NCBI GenBank assembly: GCA_963205335.1
Contig: CAUJIM010000017.1
Span: 52,198-116,197, forward strand
Length of the DNA stretch: 64,000 nt
Source of the DNA: Pseudomonadota bacterium
Lineage (GTDB): Bacteria; Pseudomonadota; Gammaproteobacteria; Burkholderiales; Burkholderiaceae_C
Direction of reading: 5' to 3'
Within the stretch, counting starts at the first letter, position 1, and every line of letters begins with the position of its first letter. This document shows, one piece after another, positions 17,575-27,463 of the stretch. Below the pieces are notes generated by a model. It was not told the origin of the DNA and did not search any database. It was given only the letters and a program-made list of their open reading frames with translations. The translations under genes and the position numbers were made by a program.

Positions 17575-20166
17575 ATGTTGCAAGCCTACCGTGCCCACGC
17601 CGCCGAACGCGCCGCCCTGGGCATCCCCCCGCTGCCGCTGGACGCCAGGCAGGTGGCCGAACTGGTCGAGCTGATCAAGAACCCGCCCGCCGGCGAGGCC
17701 GAGTTCCTGCTCGACCTGCTCACGCACCGCGTGCCGCCGGGCGTGGACGATGCCGCCAAGGTCAAGGCCTCGTTCCTGGCGGCCGTGGCGCACGGCGACA
17801 TCCAGGTCGGCCTGATCGGCAAGGCGCGCGCCACCGAACTGCTCGGCACCATGGTGGGCGGCTACAACGTGCACCCGCTGATCGAGCTGCTCGATGACGC
17901 CGAAGTGTCCGGCGTGGCCGCCGAGGCGCTCAAGAAGACGCTGCTCATGTTCGACTACTTCAACGACGTGGCGGCCAAGGCCAAGGCCGGCAATGCCAAG
18001 GCCAAGGAAGTGATGCAGAGCTGGGCCGACGCCGAGTGGTTCACCAGCCGCCCCGAGGTCGAGAAAAAGATCACCGTCACCGTGTTCAAGGTGCCGGGCG
18101 AGACCAATACCGACGACCTCTCGCCCGCGCCCGACGCCACCACGCGCCCGGACATTCCGCTGCACAACCAGGCGATGCTCAAGAACACGCGCCCGGACGC
18201 GGCCTTCAAGCCCGAGCGGGACGGCGTGCGCGGCCCGATGCAGTTCATCGAGGACCTGAAGCAGAAGGGCCACCTGGTCGCCTACGTGGGCGACGTGGTG
18301 GGCACGGGCTCGAGCCGCAAGTCGGCCACCAACTCGGTCATCTGGGCCACGGGCGAGGACATCCCCTTCGTGCCCAACAAGCGCTTCGGCGGCGTGTGCC
18401 TCGGCGGCAAGATCGCGCCGATCTTCTTCAACACGCAGGAAGACTCCGGCGCGCTGCCGATCGAGGTCGACGTCTCGAAGATGGAGATGGGCGACGTGAT
18501 CGACATCTTCCCCTACGAGGGCCGGATGGAGAAGGCCGGCGCGAAGATTGCCGACTTCAGGCTCAAGAGCGACGTGCTGCTCGACGAGGTGCAGGCCGGC
18601 GGCCGCATCAACCTCATCATCGGCCGCGCGCTGACCGCCAAGGCGCGCGAATTCCTGGGCTTGAAGGCCTCCACGGTCTTCCGCCTGCCGCAGGCGCCCG
18701 CCGAATCGAAGGCCGGCTTCACGCTGGCGCAGAAGATGGTCGGCCGCGCCTGCGGCCTGCCCGAAGGCCAGGGCATCCGCCCCGGCACCTACTGCGAGCC
18801 CAAGATGACCACCGTGGGCAGCCAGGACACCACCGGCCCCATGACGCGCGACGAGCTCAAGGACCTGGCCTGCCTGGGCTTTTCCGCCGACATGGTGATG
18901 CAATCCTTCTGCCACACCGCCGCGTATCCCAAGCCCGTGGACGTGAAGACCCACCGCGAGCTGCCCGCCTTCATCAGCAACCGTGGCGGCGTGGCCCTGC
19001 GCCCGGGCGACGGCGTGATCCACTCGTGGCTCAACCGCCTGCTGCTGCCCGACACCGTCGGCACCGGCGGCGACTCGCACACGCGCTTTCCCATCGGCAT
19101 CAGCTTCCCCGCGGGCTCCGGCCTGGTGGCCTTTGCCGCCGCCACCGGCGTGATGCCGCTGGACATGCCCGAATCGGTGCTGGTGCGCTTCAAGGGCCAG
19201 CTGCAGCCCGGCGTGACCCTGCGCGACCTGGTGCACGCCATTCCTCTGTACGCCATCAGGGCCGGCCTGCTCACCGTGGCCAAGGCCGGCAAGATCAACA
19301 TCTTCTCGGGCAAGATCCTGGAGATCGAGGGCCTGCCCGACCTGAAGGTGGAGCAGGCGTTCGAGCTGTCCGACGCATCGGCCGAGCGCAGCGCCGCCGG
19401 CTGCACCATCAAGCTCAATCCCGAGCCGATCAAGGAGTATCTGCGCTCCAACGTCGTGCTGATGAAGAACATGATCGCCGACGGCTACCAGGACGCCAAG
19501 ACCCTGCAGCGCCGCATCGAGAAGGTCGAGGCCTGGCTCGCCAGGCCCGAGCTGCTCGAAGCCGACAAGGACGCCGAGTACGCCGCCGTGATCGACATCG
19601 ACATGAACGAGATCAGGGAGCCCATCGTCTGCTGCCCCAACGATCCGGACGACGCCAAGTTCCTCTCCGAAGTGGCCGGCACCAAGATCGACGAGGCCTT
19701 CATCGGCTCGTGCATGACCAACATCGGTCACTTCCGCGCCGCCGCCACGCTGCTGGGCGGCCAGCGCGACATCCCGACCAAGCTGTGGGTGGCGCCGCCG
19801 ACCAAGATGGACCAGAACGAGCTGATCAAGGAAGGCCACTACGCCGCCTTCGGCACCTCGGGCGCGCGCACCGAGATGCCCGGCTGCAGCCTGTGCATGG
19901 GCAACCAGGCCCAGGTGCGCGAGGGCGCCACCGTGATCTCGACCAGCACGCGCAACTTCCCCAACCGCCTGGGCAAGAACACCAACGTGTTCCTGGGCTC
20001 GGCGGAGCTGACGGCCATTGCGTCGCGCATCGGCAAGCTGCCCACGCGCGAGGAATACCTCAAGGAGATGGGCATCGTCGATTCCGACAAGGCCGCCATC
20101 TACCGCTACATGAACTTCGACCAGATCGAGGAGTACGCCGAGGTGGCCCGGTCGGTCGAGGCTTGA
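17575..20166 (+). CDS. acnB: Bifunctional aconitate hydratase 2 / 2-methylisocitrate dehydratase
   Basis: 863 aa, matching E. coli AcnB (865 aa). Starting at the N-terminus come the helical HEAT-like domain ('[19 protein letters not shown]'), the swivelling domain 4 ('[18 protein letters not shown]') and domains 1-3. The [4Fe-4S] cysteines are in '[13 protein letters not shown]' and '[10 protein letters not shown]'. The enzyme interconverts citrate and isocitrate and in many species also dehydrates 2-methylisocitrate. The start is preceded by CAGGAG. It converges on tolA with about 100 bases between, holding repeat copy C. Confidence 0.97.
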   Translation: MLQAYRAHAAERAALGIPPLPLDARQVAELVELIKNPPAGEAEFLLDLLTHRVPPGVDDAAKVKASFLAAVAHGDIQVGLIGKARATELLGTMVGGYNVHPLIELLDDAEVSGVAAEALKKTLLMFDYFNDVAAKAKAGNAKAKEVMQSWADAEWFTSRPEVEKKITVTVFKVPGETNTDDLSPAPDATTRPDIPLHNQAMLKNTRPDAAFKPERDGVRGPMQFIEDLKQKGHLVAYVGDVVGTGSSRKSATNSVIWATGEDIPFVPNKRFGGVCLGGKIAPIFFNTQEDSGALPIEVDVSKMEMGDVIDIFPYEGRMEKAGAKIADFRLKSDVLLDEVQAGGRINLIIGRALTAKAREFLGLKASTVFRLPQAPAESKAGFTLAQKMVGRACGLPEGQGIRPGTYCEPKMTTVGSQDTTGPMTRDELKDLACLGFSADMVMQSFCHTAAYPKPVDVKTHRELPAFISNRGGVALRPGDGVIHSWLNRLLLPDTVGTGGDSHTRFPIGISFPAGSGLVAFAAATGVMPLDMPESVLVRFKGQLQPGVTLRDLVHAIPLYAIRAGLLTVAKAGKINIFSGKILEIEGLPDLKVEQAFELSDASAERSAAGCTIKLNPEPIKEYLRSNVVLMKNMIADGYQDAKTLQRRIEKVEAWLARPELLEADKDAEYAAVIDIDMNEIREPIVCCPNDPDDAKFLSEVAGTKIDEAFIGSCMTNIGHFRAAATLLGGQRDIPTKLWVAPPTKMDQNELIKEGHYAAFGTSGARTEMPGCSLCMGNQAQVREGATVISTSTRNFPNRLGKNTNVFLGSAELTAIASRIGKLPTREEYLKEMGIVDSDKAAIYRYMNFDQIEEYAEVARSVEA

Positions 20167-20194
20167 GCGGCGCGAAGTTATCAGTGTTTCTGGG

Positions 20195-20237
20195 CACCAG
20201 CGCTTGCCGGGCAAGCGCTGGCAGCTATCGATTCGAT
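20195..20237 (+). repeat. Dispersed palindromic repeat, copy C (best palindrome)
   Basis: CCAGCGCTTG-ccggg-CAAGCGCTGG, a perfect 10-bp stem, followed by CAGCTATCGATT. It lies between convergent acnB and tolA, where it could also work as a terminator or RNA-stabilising hairpin. Confidence 0.8.
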
Positions 20238-20272
20238 AATGGATCGGACTGCCGAAGAGGCAGTCGCCAGGC

Positions 20273-21190
20273 TCAGTCCTTGGGCCTGAAGCCGATCACC
20301 AGCGAAGACGGCACCCGGCCGTCGACGTCGCGCGGCAGCGTCTCGGTCTTGTAGAGCGCGCGCACCACCGCGTCGTCCCAGGCAGTGTTGCCGCTCGGCT
20401 TGGTCAGGCGCACGCCGACGATGGTGCCGTCGGGCGCGGCGCGCACCTCCACCTCGGCGCGCGGGTCGCCGGGCAAGGTGTCGGGGTAGACGATGTTGGG
20501 CTTGACCTTGGCCGCCACCCGGCCGCCGTAGCTGCCGGAGGGGCCGCTGCTTTTTTGCGCGTTGCCGGTGGCCGTGTCGGCGCCGGTCGCGCCCGCCAGG
20601 CCGGCGATGCGCTTGAGCTGCTCCTGGCGCAGCGCCTCGGCGCGCTTGGCATCGGCCTCGGCCTTGCGTTTTTCCTCGGCGAGCTTGCGCTGCTTTTCCT
20701 GTTCCGCGGCCTTGGCGGCCTTTTCCTGCTCGGCCTTCTCTTTCTGCTGCTGCGCCGCGCGCGCCTGCTTTTGCTGCTCTTCCTGCGCGCGCCGCTCTTT
20801 CTCCTGCTGCTCGCGTTTTTGCTGCTCGAGCCGTGCCTGGCGCTTCTTCTCTTCCTGCTGGCGCTTCTTTTCCTGCTCCAGGGCGATGTCGGCCTGGCTC
20901 GGTTCGGGCTGGATCTGTTGCGGTGGCGGCGGGGCAGGGGTGGGCGCGGGTGAAGGCGCCGGCGCGGGCGCCGGAGGAGGGGGCGGGGGCTCTGCCGGGC
21001 GCGGCGCGGCCTGCTGCGGCACGGCGGACCAGAGCTCGGCCTCGACCGCGGGCTGGTCGCTGCTGGTCTTCCAGTGCACGCCCCAGGTGAGCGCGCCGAT
21101 CAGCGCCAGGTGCGCCAGCACCGCCAGCGCGATGGCGCGCTTGCGTCCCGCGGGCGCGATGGGGGCGAACAGGTCGTGGTCGTGGTGCAT
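20273..21190 (-). CDS. tolA: TolA, cell-envelope integrity protein
   Basis: 305 aa. A single N-terminal membrane helix (about 18-38, 'AIALAVLAHLALIGALTWGV'), a Pro-rich linker, a long Lys/Glu/Gln/Ala coiled-coil helix (about 100-205) and a C-terminal TonB/TolA-like domain ('YPDTLPGDPRAEVEVRAAPD') are in order. TolA spans the periplasm and links the TolQR motor to TolB-Pal for outer-membrane constriction at division. It follows tolR with 11 bases between. No tolB or pal gene follows; the next gene is convergent acnB. Confidence 0.93.
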   Translation of the reverse strand: MHHDHDLFAPIAPAGRKRAIALAVLAHLALIGALTWGVHWKTSSDQPAVEAELWSAVPQQAAPRPAEPPPPPPAPAPAPSPAPTPAPPPPQQIQPEPSQADIALEQEKKRQQEEKKRQARLEQQKREQQEKERRAQEEQQKQARAAQQQKEKAEQEKAAKAAEQEKQRKLAEEKRKAEADAKRAEALRQEQLKRIAGLAGATGADTATGNAQKSSGPSGSYGGRVAAKVKPNIVYPDTLPGDPRAEVEVRAAPDGTIVGVRLTKPSGNTAWDDAVVRALYKTETLPRDVDGRVPSSLVIGFRPKD

Positions 21191-21201
21191 GCCGCCGGGC
21201 G

Positions 21202-21627
21202 TCAGTTGCTGCTCTTGACCGCCAGCGCGACGCGCGGCACGCCCGCCTTCTGCAGGTTCGACATCGCCTGCAGCACGTCGTCGTAGGAGACGTTCTTGTC
21301 GGCGCTGATGAGCACCGGCGTGTCCTCGGGCTGGTCCTTGAGCCAGCTCTTGGCGACCGTGCCCAGGCTCTGCACCGAGACGGTGCGCTCGTTGCCGTCG
21401 GCCTTGAAGCGGATGGAGCCGTCCTTTCCGACGATCACGTCGGCCCGCACCTTGGGTACCTTGCTGCCCTTGCCGACCGAGGGCACGTTGACCGAGCTGG
21501 GCACGAGCATGGGCGCGGTCACCATGAAGATGATCAGCAGCACCAGCATCACGTCGATGAACGGCACCATGTTGATTTCGTTGATGGCGCGGCGGCGGCC
21601 GCCGCCACGGGGAGCCATTGCGGGCAT
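21202..21627 (-). CDS. tolR: TolR, ExbD/TolR-family motor stator
   Basis: 141 aa. The N-terminal cytoplasmic tail is followed by 'INMVPFIDVMLVLLIIFMV', one membrane helix carrying the conserved aspartate (FIDV) that takes part in proton flow, and then a periplasmic domain. It forms the proton-driven TolQR complex that energises TolA. It lies 13 bases after tolQ in the ybgC-tolQRA order. Confidence 0.95.
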   Translation of the reverse strand: MPAMAPRGGGRRRAINEINMVPFIDVMLVLLIIFMVTAPMLVPSSVNVPSVGKGSKVPKVRADVIVGKDGSIRFKADGNERTVSVQSLGTVAKSWLKDQPEDTPVLISADKNVSYDDVLQAMSNLQKAGVPRVALAVKSSN

Positions 21628-21640
21628 GGGCGCCTTCCCT

Positions 21641-22345
21641 TCAGTGCGCGGGCGCGGCGGGTGGGTGGCCGCCGAGGTTGCGCTGCAGGATGTTGGAGAA
21701 CTCCTCGATGAAGGTCTCCTGGTGGGTCGCGACGCGGTCGATGTCGCGCGCGAAACGGTTGTAGGCGACGACGGCGGGAATGGCGGCGAACAGGCCGAGC
21801 GCGGTGGCCACCAGCGCCTCGGCGATGCCGGGCGCCACGGTGGCGAGCGTCACCTGCTCCATGCCGGCGAAGCCGGTGAAGGCGTGCATGATGCCCCAGA
21901 CGGTGCCGAACAGGCCGACGTAGGGGCTGACCGAGGCGACCGAGCCGAGGAACGAGAGGCTGGACTCGATCACGTCCATCTCGCGCTGGAAGCTGGCGCG
22001 CATCGCGCGCCGGGCGCCGTCGAGCAGCGTGCCGGGGTCGGTGATGCGCCGCTCGCGCAGCTTCTGGAACTCGCGCATGCCGCTGGCGAAGATGCGCTCC
22101 ATCGGCCCGGCGTTGCGTGCGTTCTGCACCGCGCCGGCGTACAGGTCGTTCAGGCTGGTGCCGGACCAGAAGTCGCGCTCGAAATCGTCGTTGAGCGCGT
22201 TGATGCGCTTGAGCGTGGAGAGCTTGCGGAAGATCGCCGCCCAGCTCGCGACCGAGACGACGAGCAGCAGCAGCATGACGAGCTGCACCACCCAGCTGGC
22301 GTTGAGCACGAGGCCCAGGATGTTCAGGTCTTGCGACGGGTTCAT
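21641..22345 (-). CDS. tolQ: TolQ, MotA/TolQ/ExbB proton channel protein
   Basis: 234 aa from the ATG at 22345; the 55 extra residues in the track ORF are the ybgC region read out of frame. Three membrane helices (about 17-38, 137-158, 170-195) and 'GTVWGIMHAFTGFAG...APGIAEALVATALGLFAA' identify the family. It forms the inner-membrane pentamer around TolR. The start overlaps the end of ybgC by four bases. Confidence 0.95.
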   Translation of the reverse strand: MNPSQDLNILGLVLNASWVVQLVMLLLLVVSVASWAAIFRKLSTLKRINALNDDFERDFWSGTSLNDLYAGAVQNARNAGPMERIFASGMREFQKLRERRITDPGTLLDGARRAMRASFQREMDVIESSLSFLGSVASVSPYVGLFGTVWGIMHAFTGFAGMEQVTLATVAPGIAEALVATALGLFAAIPAVVAYNRFARDIDRVATHQETFIEEFSNILQRNLGGHPPAAPAH

Positions 22346-22755
22346 GGAGAGAGTCGTTCCAGTAATGCGGAAGGGATGCGGGCCGGGCGCATGCTCGCGC
22401 CGTCGACCCAGCCGATGCGGATGCCCGCTTCGCACAGCAGGGCGGGCGCGGCGGTGCCGGCGTCGCGCCGCAGCGCCTGCTGCGACAGGGTGATGCTGGC
22501 GCGGCTGCACTGCTTGATCGCGGCGGTGACGATGAGTTCATCGTCCAGGCGCGCCGGGCGCAGGTAGCGCAGTTGCGCGTCGGTCACGACGAACATGCCG
22601 CCGGTGCGCTCCTTCAGGGCCTGCTGGCCCAGGCCCAGCGCGCGCAGCCATTCGGTGCGCGCGCGTTCGAAGAACCTGAGGTAGTTGGCGTAGAACACGA
22701 TGCCGCCGGCGTCCGTGTCTTCCCAGTACACCCGCACGGGCCACTCGAAGGCCAT
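22342..22755 (-). CDS. ybgC: YbgC, Tol-Pal-associated acyl-CoA thioesterase
   Basis: 137 aa hot-dog-fold protein, start at 22755 overlapping the stop of the aminotransferase gene (ATGA). The signature 'YWEDTDAGGIVFYANYLRFFERARTEWL' region contains the catalytic aspartate (EDTDAGG). YbgC is the usual first gene of tol-pal operons; it hydrolyses short acyl-CoA thioesters in vitro and is tied to phospholipid metabolism. The ORF track shows it only at the end of a run-on ORF (22342..23610). Confidence 0.93.
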   Translation of the reverse strand: MAFEWPVRVYWEDTDAGGIVFYANYLRFFERARTEWLRALGLGQQALKERTGGMFVVTDAQLRYLRPARLDDELIVTAAIKQCSRASITLSQQALRRDAGTAAPALLCEAGIRIGWVDGASMRPARIPSALLERLSP

Positions 22756-23939
22756 CAGGCCAGTTCCTTGCGCAGGCGTGCCACCGCTTCCTGCAGCTGC
22801 GCCATGGAGTTGGCGGTGGAAAAGCGCACGAAGTGCGCCGTCTCGGCCTGGCCGAAGTCGCGCCCCGGCGTGGCGGCCAGGTGGCAGCGGCGCATCAGTT
22901 CGAGCACGAAGTCCCAGCTGCCCTGCACGCCGAGCCTTTGCGCGGCGCGCGTGCAGTCGGCCCAGGCGTAGAAGGCGCCGTCGGGCATCACCGGCACGGC
23001 GAGGCCCAGTGCGTCGAGCGCCGGGATGAAATAGTCGCGCCGCGCCCTGAATTCGGCGCGCCGCTGTTCGTAGACGGCGATGCTCTCGGGCGCGAAGCAG
23101 GCCAGCGCCGCGTGCTGCGCCACGGTGGAGGCGCAGATGAACAGGTTCTGCGCCAGGGGCTCGACCACCGGCACCATGGCCTCGGGCACGACCATCCAGC
23201 CCAGGCGCCAGCCGGTCATGTTGAAGTATTTGCTGAAGCTGTTGATGCTGATGACGTCGTCGCCCAGCCCCAGCGCGGTCTGGCCGAAGGCGTCGTCGTG
23301 CGACAGGCCGAGGTAGATCTCGTCGATCAGCGTCAGGCCGCCGCGCTCCTGCACCGCCTCGTGGATGGCGCGCAGCTCCTGCGGCGCGATCGAGGTGCCG
23401 GTGGGGTTGGAGGGCGAGGCCAGCAGCACGCCGCGCGTCCTGGCGCCCCAGGCGGCCTGCACCTTGGCGCTGCTGAGCTGGTAGCGCTCCTGCGCCGTGG
23501 TCGGCAGCGGCACCGGCACGCCATCGGCCGCGGCCACGAAGTGGCGGTTGCAGGGGTAGCCAGGATCGGACATGAGGATTTCGTCGCCGGCATTGATCAG
23601 CGCCAGGCACGCCAGGTGCAGCGCCGCCGAGGCGCCCGCAGTGATAACGATGCGGGCGGACGGCACGTTGACGCCGAAGCGCGTGCCGTACCAGGCGCCG
23701 ATAGCCTCGCGCAGCGCCTCCAGGCCGAGCGCGTTGGTGTATTGCGTGCGGCCGTCGCGGATGGCGCGCTCGGCCGCTTCGCGCACCAGCGGCGGCGCGG
23801 TGAAGTCGGGCTCGCCGACGTTCAGGAAGATCATGCGCTCGCGCGAGCCGGCCGCCTCGCGCGCGATCTGCTGCGCGGTCTTGGCCATTTCCATGACGTA
23901 GAACGGGTCGATCCGCTCGGTGCGGTGGGCGAACTGCAT
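22755..23939 (-). CDS. PLP-dependent class I/II aminotransferase
   Basis: 394 aa from the ATG at 23939 ('MQFAHRTERIDPFYVM'). The PLP lysine is in 'SINSFSKYFNMTGWRLGW'; 'SPSNPTGT' and 'DEIYLGL' line the cofactor pocket, and 'FVRFSTANSM' holds the carboxylate arginine. The fold-type I aspartate/alanine aminotransferase group is clear, but the exact amino donor is not. It lies between nusB (11-base gap) and ybgC (overlap), so it is probably co-transcribed with both. Confidence 0.87.
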   Translation of the reverse strand: MQFAHRTERIDPFYVMEMAKTAQQIAREAAGSRERMIFLNVGEPDFTAPPLVREAAERAIRDGRTQYTNALGLEALREAIGAWYGTRFGVNVPSARIVITAGASAALHLACLALINAGDEILMSDPGYPCNRHFVAAADGVPVPLPTTAQERYQLSSAKVQAAWGARTRGVLLASPSNPTGTSIAPQELRAIHEAVQERGGLTLIDEIYLGLSHDDAFGQTALGLGDDVISINSFSKYFNMTGWRLGWMVVPEAMVPVVEPLAQNLFICASTVAQHAALACFAPESIAVYEQRRAEFRARRDYFIPALDALGLAVPVMPDGAFYAWADCTRAAQRLGVQGSWDFVLELMRRCHLAATPGRDFGQAETAHFVRFSTANSMAQLQEAVARLRKELA

Positions 23940-23950
23940 GAACCAGGTTC

Positions 23951-24439
23951 TCAGGGTTGCGCCTTGGCCGCCTGGTCGGCCGCCACCTCGATGGGACGCA
24001 GCTGCGGGGCGAGGTGGTTGAGCACGCCGTTGACGTACTTGTAGCCGTCGGTGCCGCCGAAGGACTTGGACAGCTCGATGCACTCGTTGAGCACCACGCG
24101 CCAGGGCACGTCGGGGCAGTGCCGCAGCTCGTACGCGCCGAGCCACATCACCGCGTGCTCGATCGGCGAGATCTCGATCCAGGAGCGGTCCAGGTGGGGC
24201 TCGATCAGCGCGTCGAGCTGCGCCGCCTCGGCGATGCAGCCGTGCAGCAGCGCGTCGTAGTGCACCGCGTCGGCCTTGTGGAAGCCCGAGAGGTCGCGCG
24301 TGAACAGGTCGATGTCGGCCGCCGCGTTGCCGCCGACGAGGTGCTGGTACAGCGCCTGCAGGGCGAACTCGCGCGCGCGGGTGCGGCCCGAGCGCGCTCC
24401 GCCCTTGCGCGGCGCGTGGCGGGCGTTGGTTTCGCTCAC
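23951..24439 (-). CDS. nusB: Transcription antitermination protein NusB
   Basis: 162 aa, slightly longer than E. coli NusB (139 aa) because of an Ala/Arg-rich N-terminal tail and a C-terminal tail. '[14 protein letters not shown]' and '[28 protein letters not shown]' are diagnostic. NusB with NusE binds boxA RNA and promotes rRNA antitermination. It overlaps the end of ribH by four bases, the ribH-nusB order seen in many proteobacteria. Confidence 0.95.
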   Translation of the reverse strand: MSETNARHAPRKGGARSGRTRAREFALQALYQHLVGGNAAADIDLFTRDLSGFHKADAVHYDALLHGCIAEAAQLDALIEPHLDRSWIEISPIEHAVMWLGAYELRHCPDVPWRVVLNECIELSKSFGGTDGYKYVNGVLNHLAPQLRPIEVAADQAAKAQP

Positions 24440-24900
24440 GAAAGCGACTCCAGCAGGTTGGCCATTTCCACGGCGACGTGGGCCGCGTCGCGCCCCTTCT
24501 CGTTCTGCCGCGTGATCGCCTGGTCGATGTTCTCGGTGGTGAGGATGGCGTTGGCGACCGGCAGCTGGTAATCCAGCGCCACGCGCGAGACGCCGCTGCT
24601 CGACTCGTTGGCCACCAGCTCGAAGTGGTAGGTCTCGCCGCGGATCACGCAGCCGATGGCGATCAGGGCATCGTGGTTCTGCTGCTCCGCCAGGGCCTGC
24701 AGCGCCACAGGGATCTCGAGCGCGCCGGGCACCTGTACCAGGGTGACGTGTTCGTCCCTCACGCCCAGGTCGCGCAGCGCCGCGCGGCAGGCGCCGGTCA
24801 GCGCGTTGGTGATGTTCTCGTTGAACCGCGCCTGCACGATGCCGATGTGCAGGTCTTCGCCGTCGAGCCGCGTGGCCTGGCCCTTGTCCGCGTGTTGCAT
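24436..24900 (-). CDS. ribH: 6,7-dimethyl-8-ribityllumazine synthase
   Basis: 154 aa from the ATG at 24900. '[16 protein letters not shown]', '[17 protein letters not shown]' and '[20 protein letters not shown]' are lumazine synthase motifs, the last with the catalytic histidine. It condenses the ribityl-aminopyrimidine with dihydroxybutanone phosphate in riboflavin synthesis. It starts four bases after the end of ribB, whose product is its substrate. Confidence 0.96.
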   Translation of the reverse strand: MQHADKGQATRLDGEDLHIGIVQARFNENITNALTGACRAALRDLGVRDEHVTLVQVPGALEIPVALQALAEQQNHDALIAIGCVIRGETYHFELVANESSSGVSRVALDYQLPVANAILTTENIDQAITRQNEKGRDAAHVAVEMANLLESLS

Positions 24901-24904
24901 CCGT

Positions 24905-26029
24905 TCACTCCTTGGGGATGTAGCCGGTGATTTCCAGCCCGTAGCCGGCCATGCTCGGCAGGCGCCGGGGCTGGCCCATGAGGCGCATGCGCGCCACGCC
25001 CACCTCGCGCAGGATCTGCGCGCCGATGCCGTAGGTGCGCAGGTCCATGCGGCCGCGCTCGGGCGCATGGGCGGCGCGCGCCGTGCCGTCGAACTGCGCC
25101 AGCAGCTGGTCGGCGCTCTCGCCGCAGTTGAGCAGCACGGCCACGCCGCGCCCCTGCTCCTGCAGGTAGCGCAGGCTTTCGTGCAGGTTCCACGAGTGCA
25201 TGGTGCTGCCGGTCTCCAGCAGGTCGAGCATGGACAGCGGCTCGTGCACCCGCACGGGCACGCTGTCGTCCGCCTCCCACGCGCCCTTGACCAGCGCCAG
25301 GTGCATGTTCTGGCTCGGCTGGTCGCGGAACGCGTGCGCCGTGAATTCGCCCCAGGGGGTCTGCAGCGCGCGGCTGCCCACCGGGCGCACCAGCGATTCG
25401 GTGCGGCTGCGGTAGGTGATGAGGTCGGCGATGGTGCCCACCTTCAGGCCGTGCTCGGCGGCGAACAGCTGCAGGTCGGGCAGGCGCGCCATGGTGCCGT
25501 CGTCCTTCATGATCTCGCAGATCACCGCGGCGGGCGTGCAGCCGGCGAGCTGCGCCAGGTCGCAGCCGGCCTCGGTGTGGCCGGCGCGCATCAGCACGCC
25601 GCCGTCCACCGCCTGCAGCGGGAAGATGTGGCCGGGCTGCACCAGGTCGCTGGCCTTGGCGTGCGGCGCCACGGCGGTGGCCACGGTGTGTGCGCGGTCC
25701 GCCGCGGAGATGCCGGTGGAGACGCCTTCGGCGGCTTCGATCGAGACGGTGAAGGCGGTGCCGAGCTTGGCGCCGTTGTGCGCCACCATGGGCGGCAGGT
25801 GCAGGCGCTCGCACAGTTCGCGCCTGAGCGTCAGGCACACCAGGCCGCGGCCGAAGCGCGCCATGAAGTTGATCGCCTCGGGGCTGACGTGGTCGGCGGC
25901 GAGTACCAGGTCGCCTTCGTTTTCGCGGTCTTCTTCGTCGACCAGGATGACCATGCGGCCGGCGGCCAGCTCGGCCACGATGTCCTGCACGGGCGAGATC
26001 GGTATGGGAGAAAGGGTGGAAGCGTTCAT
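24905..26029 (-). CDS. ribB: 3,4-dihydroxy-2-butanone-4-phosphate synthase with degenerate GTP cyclohydrolase II domain (RibBX-like)
   Basis: 374 aa. Residues about 15-215 form an intact DHBP synthase domain ('[17 protein letters not shown]', '[20 protein letters not shown]', '[13 protein letters not shown]'). The remainder aligns in position to GTP cyclohydrolase II, but the three zinc cysteines of the normal CLTGD...RCDCG site are absent ('[18 protein letters not shown]') and the RQEGRxIGL segment is missing. The C-terminal half is therefore probably not a GTP cyclohydrolase, and ribA must be elsewhere. No FMN riboswitch (RFN) pattern was seen in the ~140 bases upstream. Confidence 0.93.
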   Translation of the reverse strand: MNASTLSPIPISPVQDIVAELAAGRMVILVDEEDRENEGDLVLAADHVSPEAINFMARFGRGLVCLTLRRELCERLHLPPMVAHNGAKLGTAFTVSIEAAEGVSTGISAADRAHTVATAVAPHAKASDLVQPGHIFPLQAVDGGVLMRAGHTEAGCDLAQLAGCTPAAVICEIMKDDGTMARLPDLQLFAAEHGLKVGTIADLITYRSRTESLVRPVGSRALQTPWGEFTAHAFRDQPSQNMHLALVKGAWEADDSVPVRVHEPLSMLDLLETGSTMHSWNLHESLRYLQEQGRGVAVLLNCGESADQLLAQFDGTARAAHAPERGRMDLRTYGIGAQILREVGVARMRLMGQPRRLPSMAGYGLEITGYIPKE

Positions 26030-26170
26030 GCGCGGGTTGTTCCGGGTGATGGCGGCCAGTGCGGGCGGCGACGCTCCAGGTCAGGAAAACCCTCCAAAGA
26101 ACGGACGCTGCGGCCGCGGGCCGCGCGGTGGGCCTCTGGGCCCGGAAGCATGGATTTTATCGCGCGTGGA

Positions 26171-27463
26171 TCAGTCCAGTGCCCTGGCCGCCGCGACGCC
26201 GTGGCGCACCGCGCCCTCGAGCGTGGCGGGGTAGGGGCCCTGCACGAAGTCGCCGCAGGCCTGCAGGCCCGGGACGATGGCGCGCGGCGGGCGCGCGAGC
26301 CGCGGGCGGCAGACGAAGGTGGCGCGCCGCTCCACCACGGTCTGCAGCGGCTGCAGGCCCTCGATGCCCAGGCTGGCGCGGGCCTGGTCGATGACCTGTT
26401 CCTGCAGCGCCGCGCGCTCGCCGGCAAAGGCGCTGACCACGAACACCAGCACCCCTGCCGGGCCGCCCAGGCGGGCGCGGTCGAAGACGAATTGGGCCGG
26501 CTGGCCGGGGGCCGTGCGCAGCGCCAGCATGGCGCGCGGCAGCAGTGGCGCGCCGGCGCCGGGGCGCTCGGCGTAGACCGTGGCGATGGCGCCGAAGTCG
26601 AGCGCCTGCGCGGTCGCGGCCCAGGCGCGCAGCGGGTCGTCCCAGGCGGATGGCACGCGGGCCTCGCGGACCAGCCGGGCGGCCTCGCCCGGGGGGCAGG
26701 CCAGCACCACGGCGTCGAACGCCTCGCCGTCGACCCGCCAGCCCCCGGCGTCGTGCGCCAGGGCCTGCACGCGCCGGCCCAGGCGCACCTCGTGGCCCTG
26801 CGCCTGCAGCCAGCCCACCGCCGGCTCGGGCAGCAGCGCACCCAGCCCGGCGCGCGGCAGCAGCAGGTGCGAGCCGCCGCGGCCGGCGAACAGGCTGTCG
26901 CGCAGCACGGTCAGGAACACCTGGCCGCTCGCCTGTTCGGGCTCGGTATTGAGCGCGGAGAGGCACAGCGGCGCGATGAAGCCGGCCATCAGGCGCGGCG
27001 GCAGCCCGGCGCAGAGCTGCGCCACGCTGGTCTGCGGCGCGCAGGCGAAGCCGTCCATGCGCCAGCGTGCCGCGCGCGCCAGCAGCGCCAGGCGCTCGCG
27101 CCACGGCCAGCCGCGCGCGCGCAGGGTGCCGATGAGCGCGTCCCACGGCGGCGCCAGGTCGGGCAGGGCCAGGCCTTCGCCGTCGGGAAAGACCAGCGCC
27201 AGCGGCTCGCGCTGCAGCAGCAGGCCGGGATCGGCGCCGACCGCGTGCATCAGGCGCAGGCATTCGGTATAGGCGCCGATCAGGATGTGCTGGCCGTTGT
27301 CCAGCACCAGGGTGCTGCCGTCGGCGCGTTCGAGCGGCACGGAGCGCGCCCGCCCGCCCGGCGTGCGCGTGGCTTCGATCAGCGTGACGCGGTGGCCGCG
27401 CAGCGCGGCCTCGACGGCCGCGGCGCAGCCGCCCCAGCCGGCGCCGACGACGCAAATCTTCAC
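26171..27463 (-). CDS. hpnE: HpnE, hydroxysqualene dehydroxylase (squalene-associated FAD protein)
   Basis: 430 aa. The start is a GTG at 27463 in ATGTGA, overlapping the hpnD stop; the track hides it in a run-on ORF. The N-terminal '[21 protein letters not shown]' is an FAD Rossmann motif and 'GGRARS' follows. '[40 protein letters not shown]' region closes the FAD site as in amine oxidase/phytoene desaturase-type enzymes. HpnE reduces hydroxysqualene to squalene, the last step of the HpnCDE route. Confidence 0.92.
   Translation of the reverse strand: MKICVVGAGWGGCAAAVEAALRGHRVTLIEATRTPGGRARSVPLERADGSTLVLDNGQHILIGAYTECLRLMHAVGADPGLLLQREPLALVFPDGEGLALPDLAPPWDALIGTLRARGWPWRERLALLARAARWRMDGFACAPQTSVAQLCAGLPPRLMAGFIAPLCLSALNTEPEQASGQVFLTVLRDSLFAGRGGSHLLLPRAGLGALLPEPAVGWLQAQGHEVRLGRRVQALAHDAGGWRVDGEAFDAVVLACPPGEAARLVREARVPSAWDDPLRAWAATAQALDFGAIATVYAERPGAGAPLLPRAMLALRTAPGQPAQFVFDRARLGGPAGVLVFVVSAFAGERAALQEQVIDQARASLGIEGLQPLQTVVERRATFVCRPRLARPPRAIVPGLQACGDFVQGPYPATLEGAVRHGVAAARALD

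Noticed and set aside
17416-20214. 932-aa minus-strand ORF opposite acnB
   Set aside because: Antisense shadow of acnB without recognisable domains.
26030-26170. Possible FMN riboswitch upstream of ribB
   Set aside because: The conserved RFN sequence blocks are not present in either orientation.
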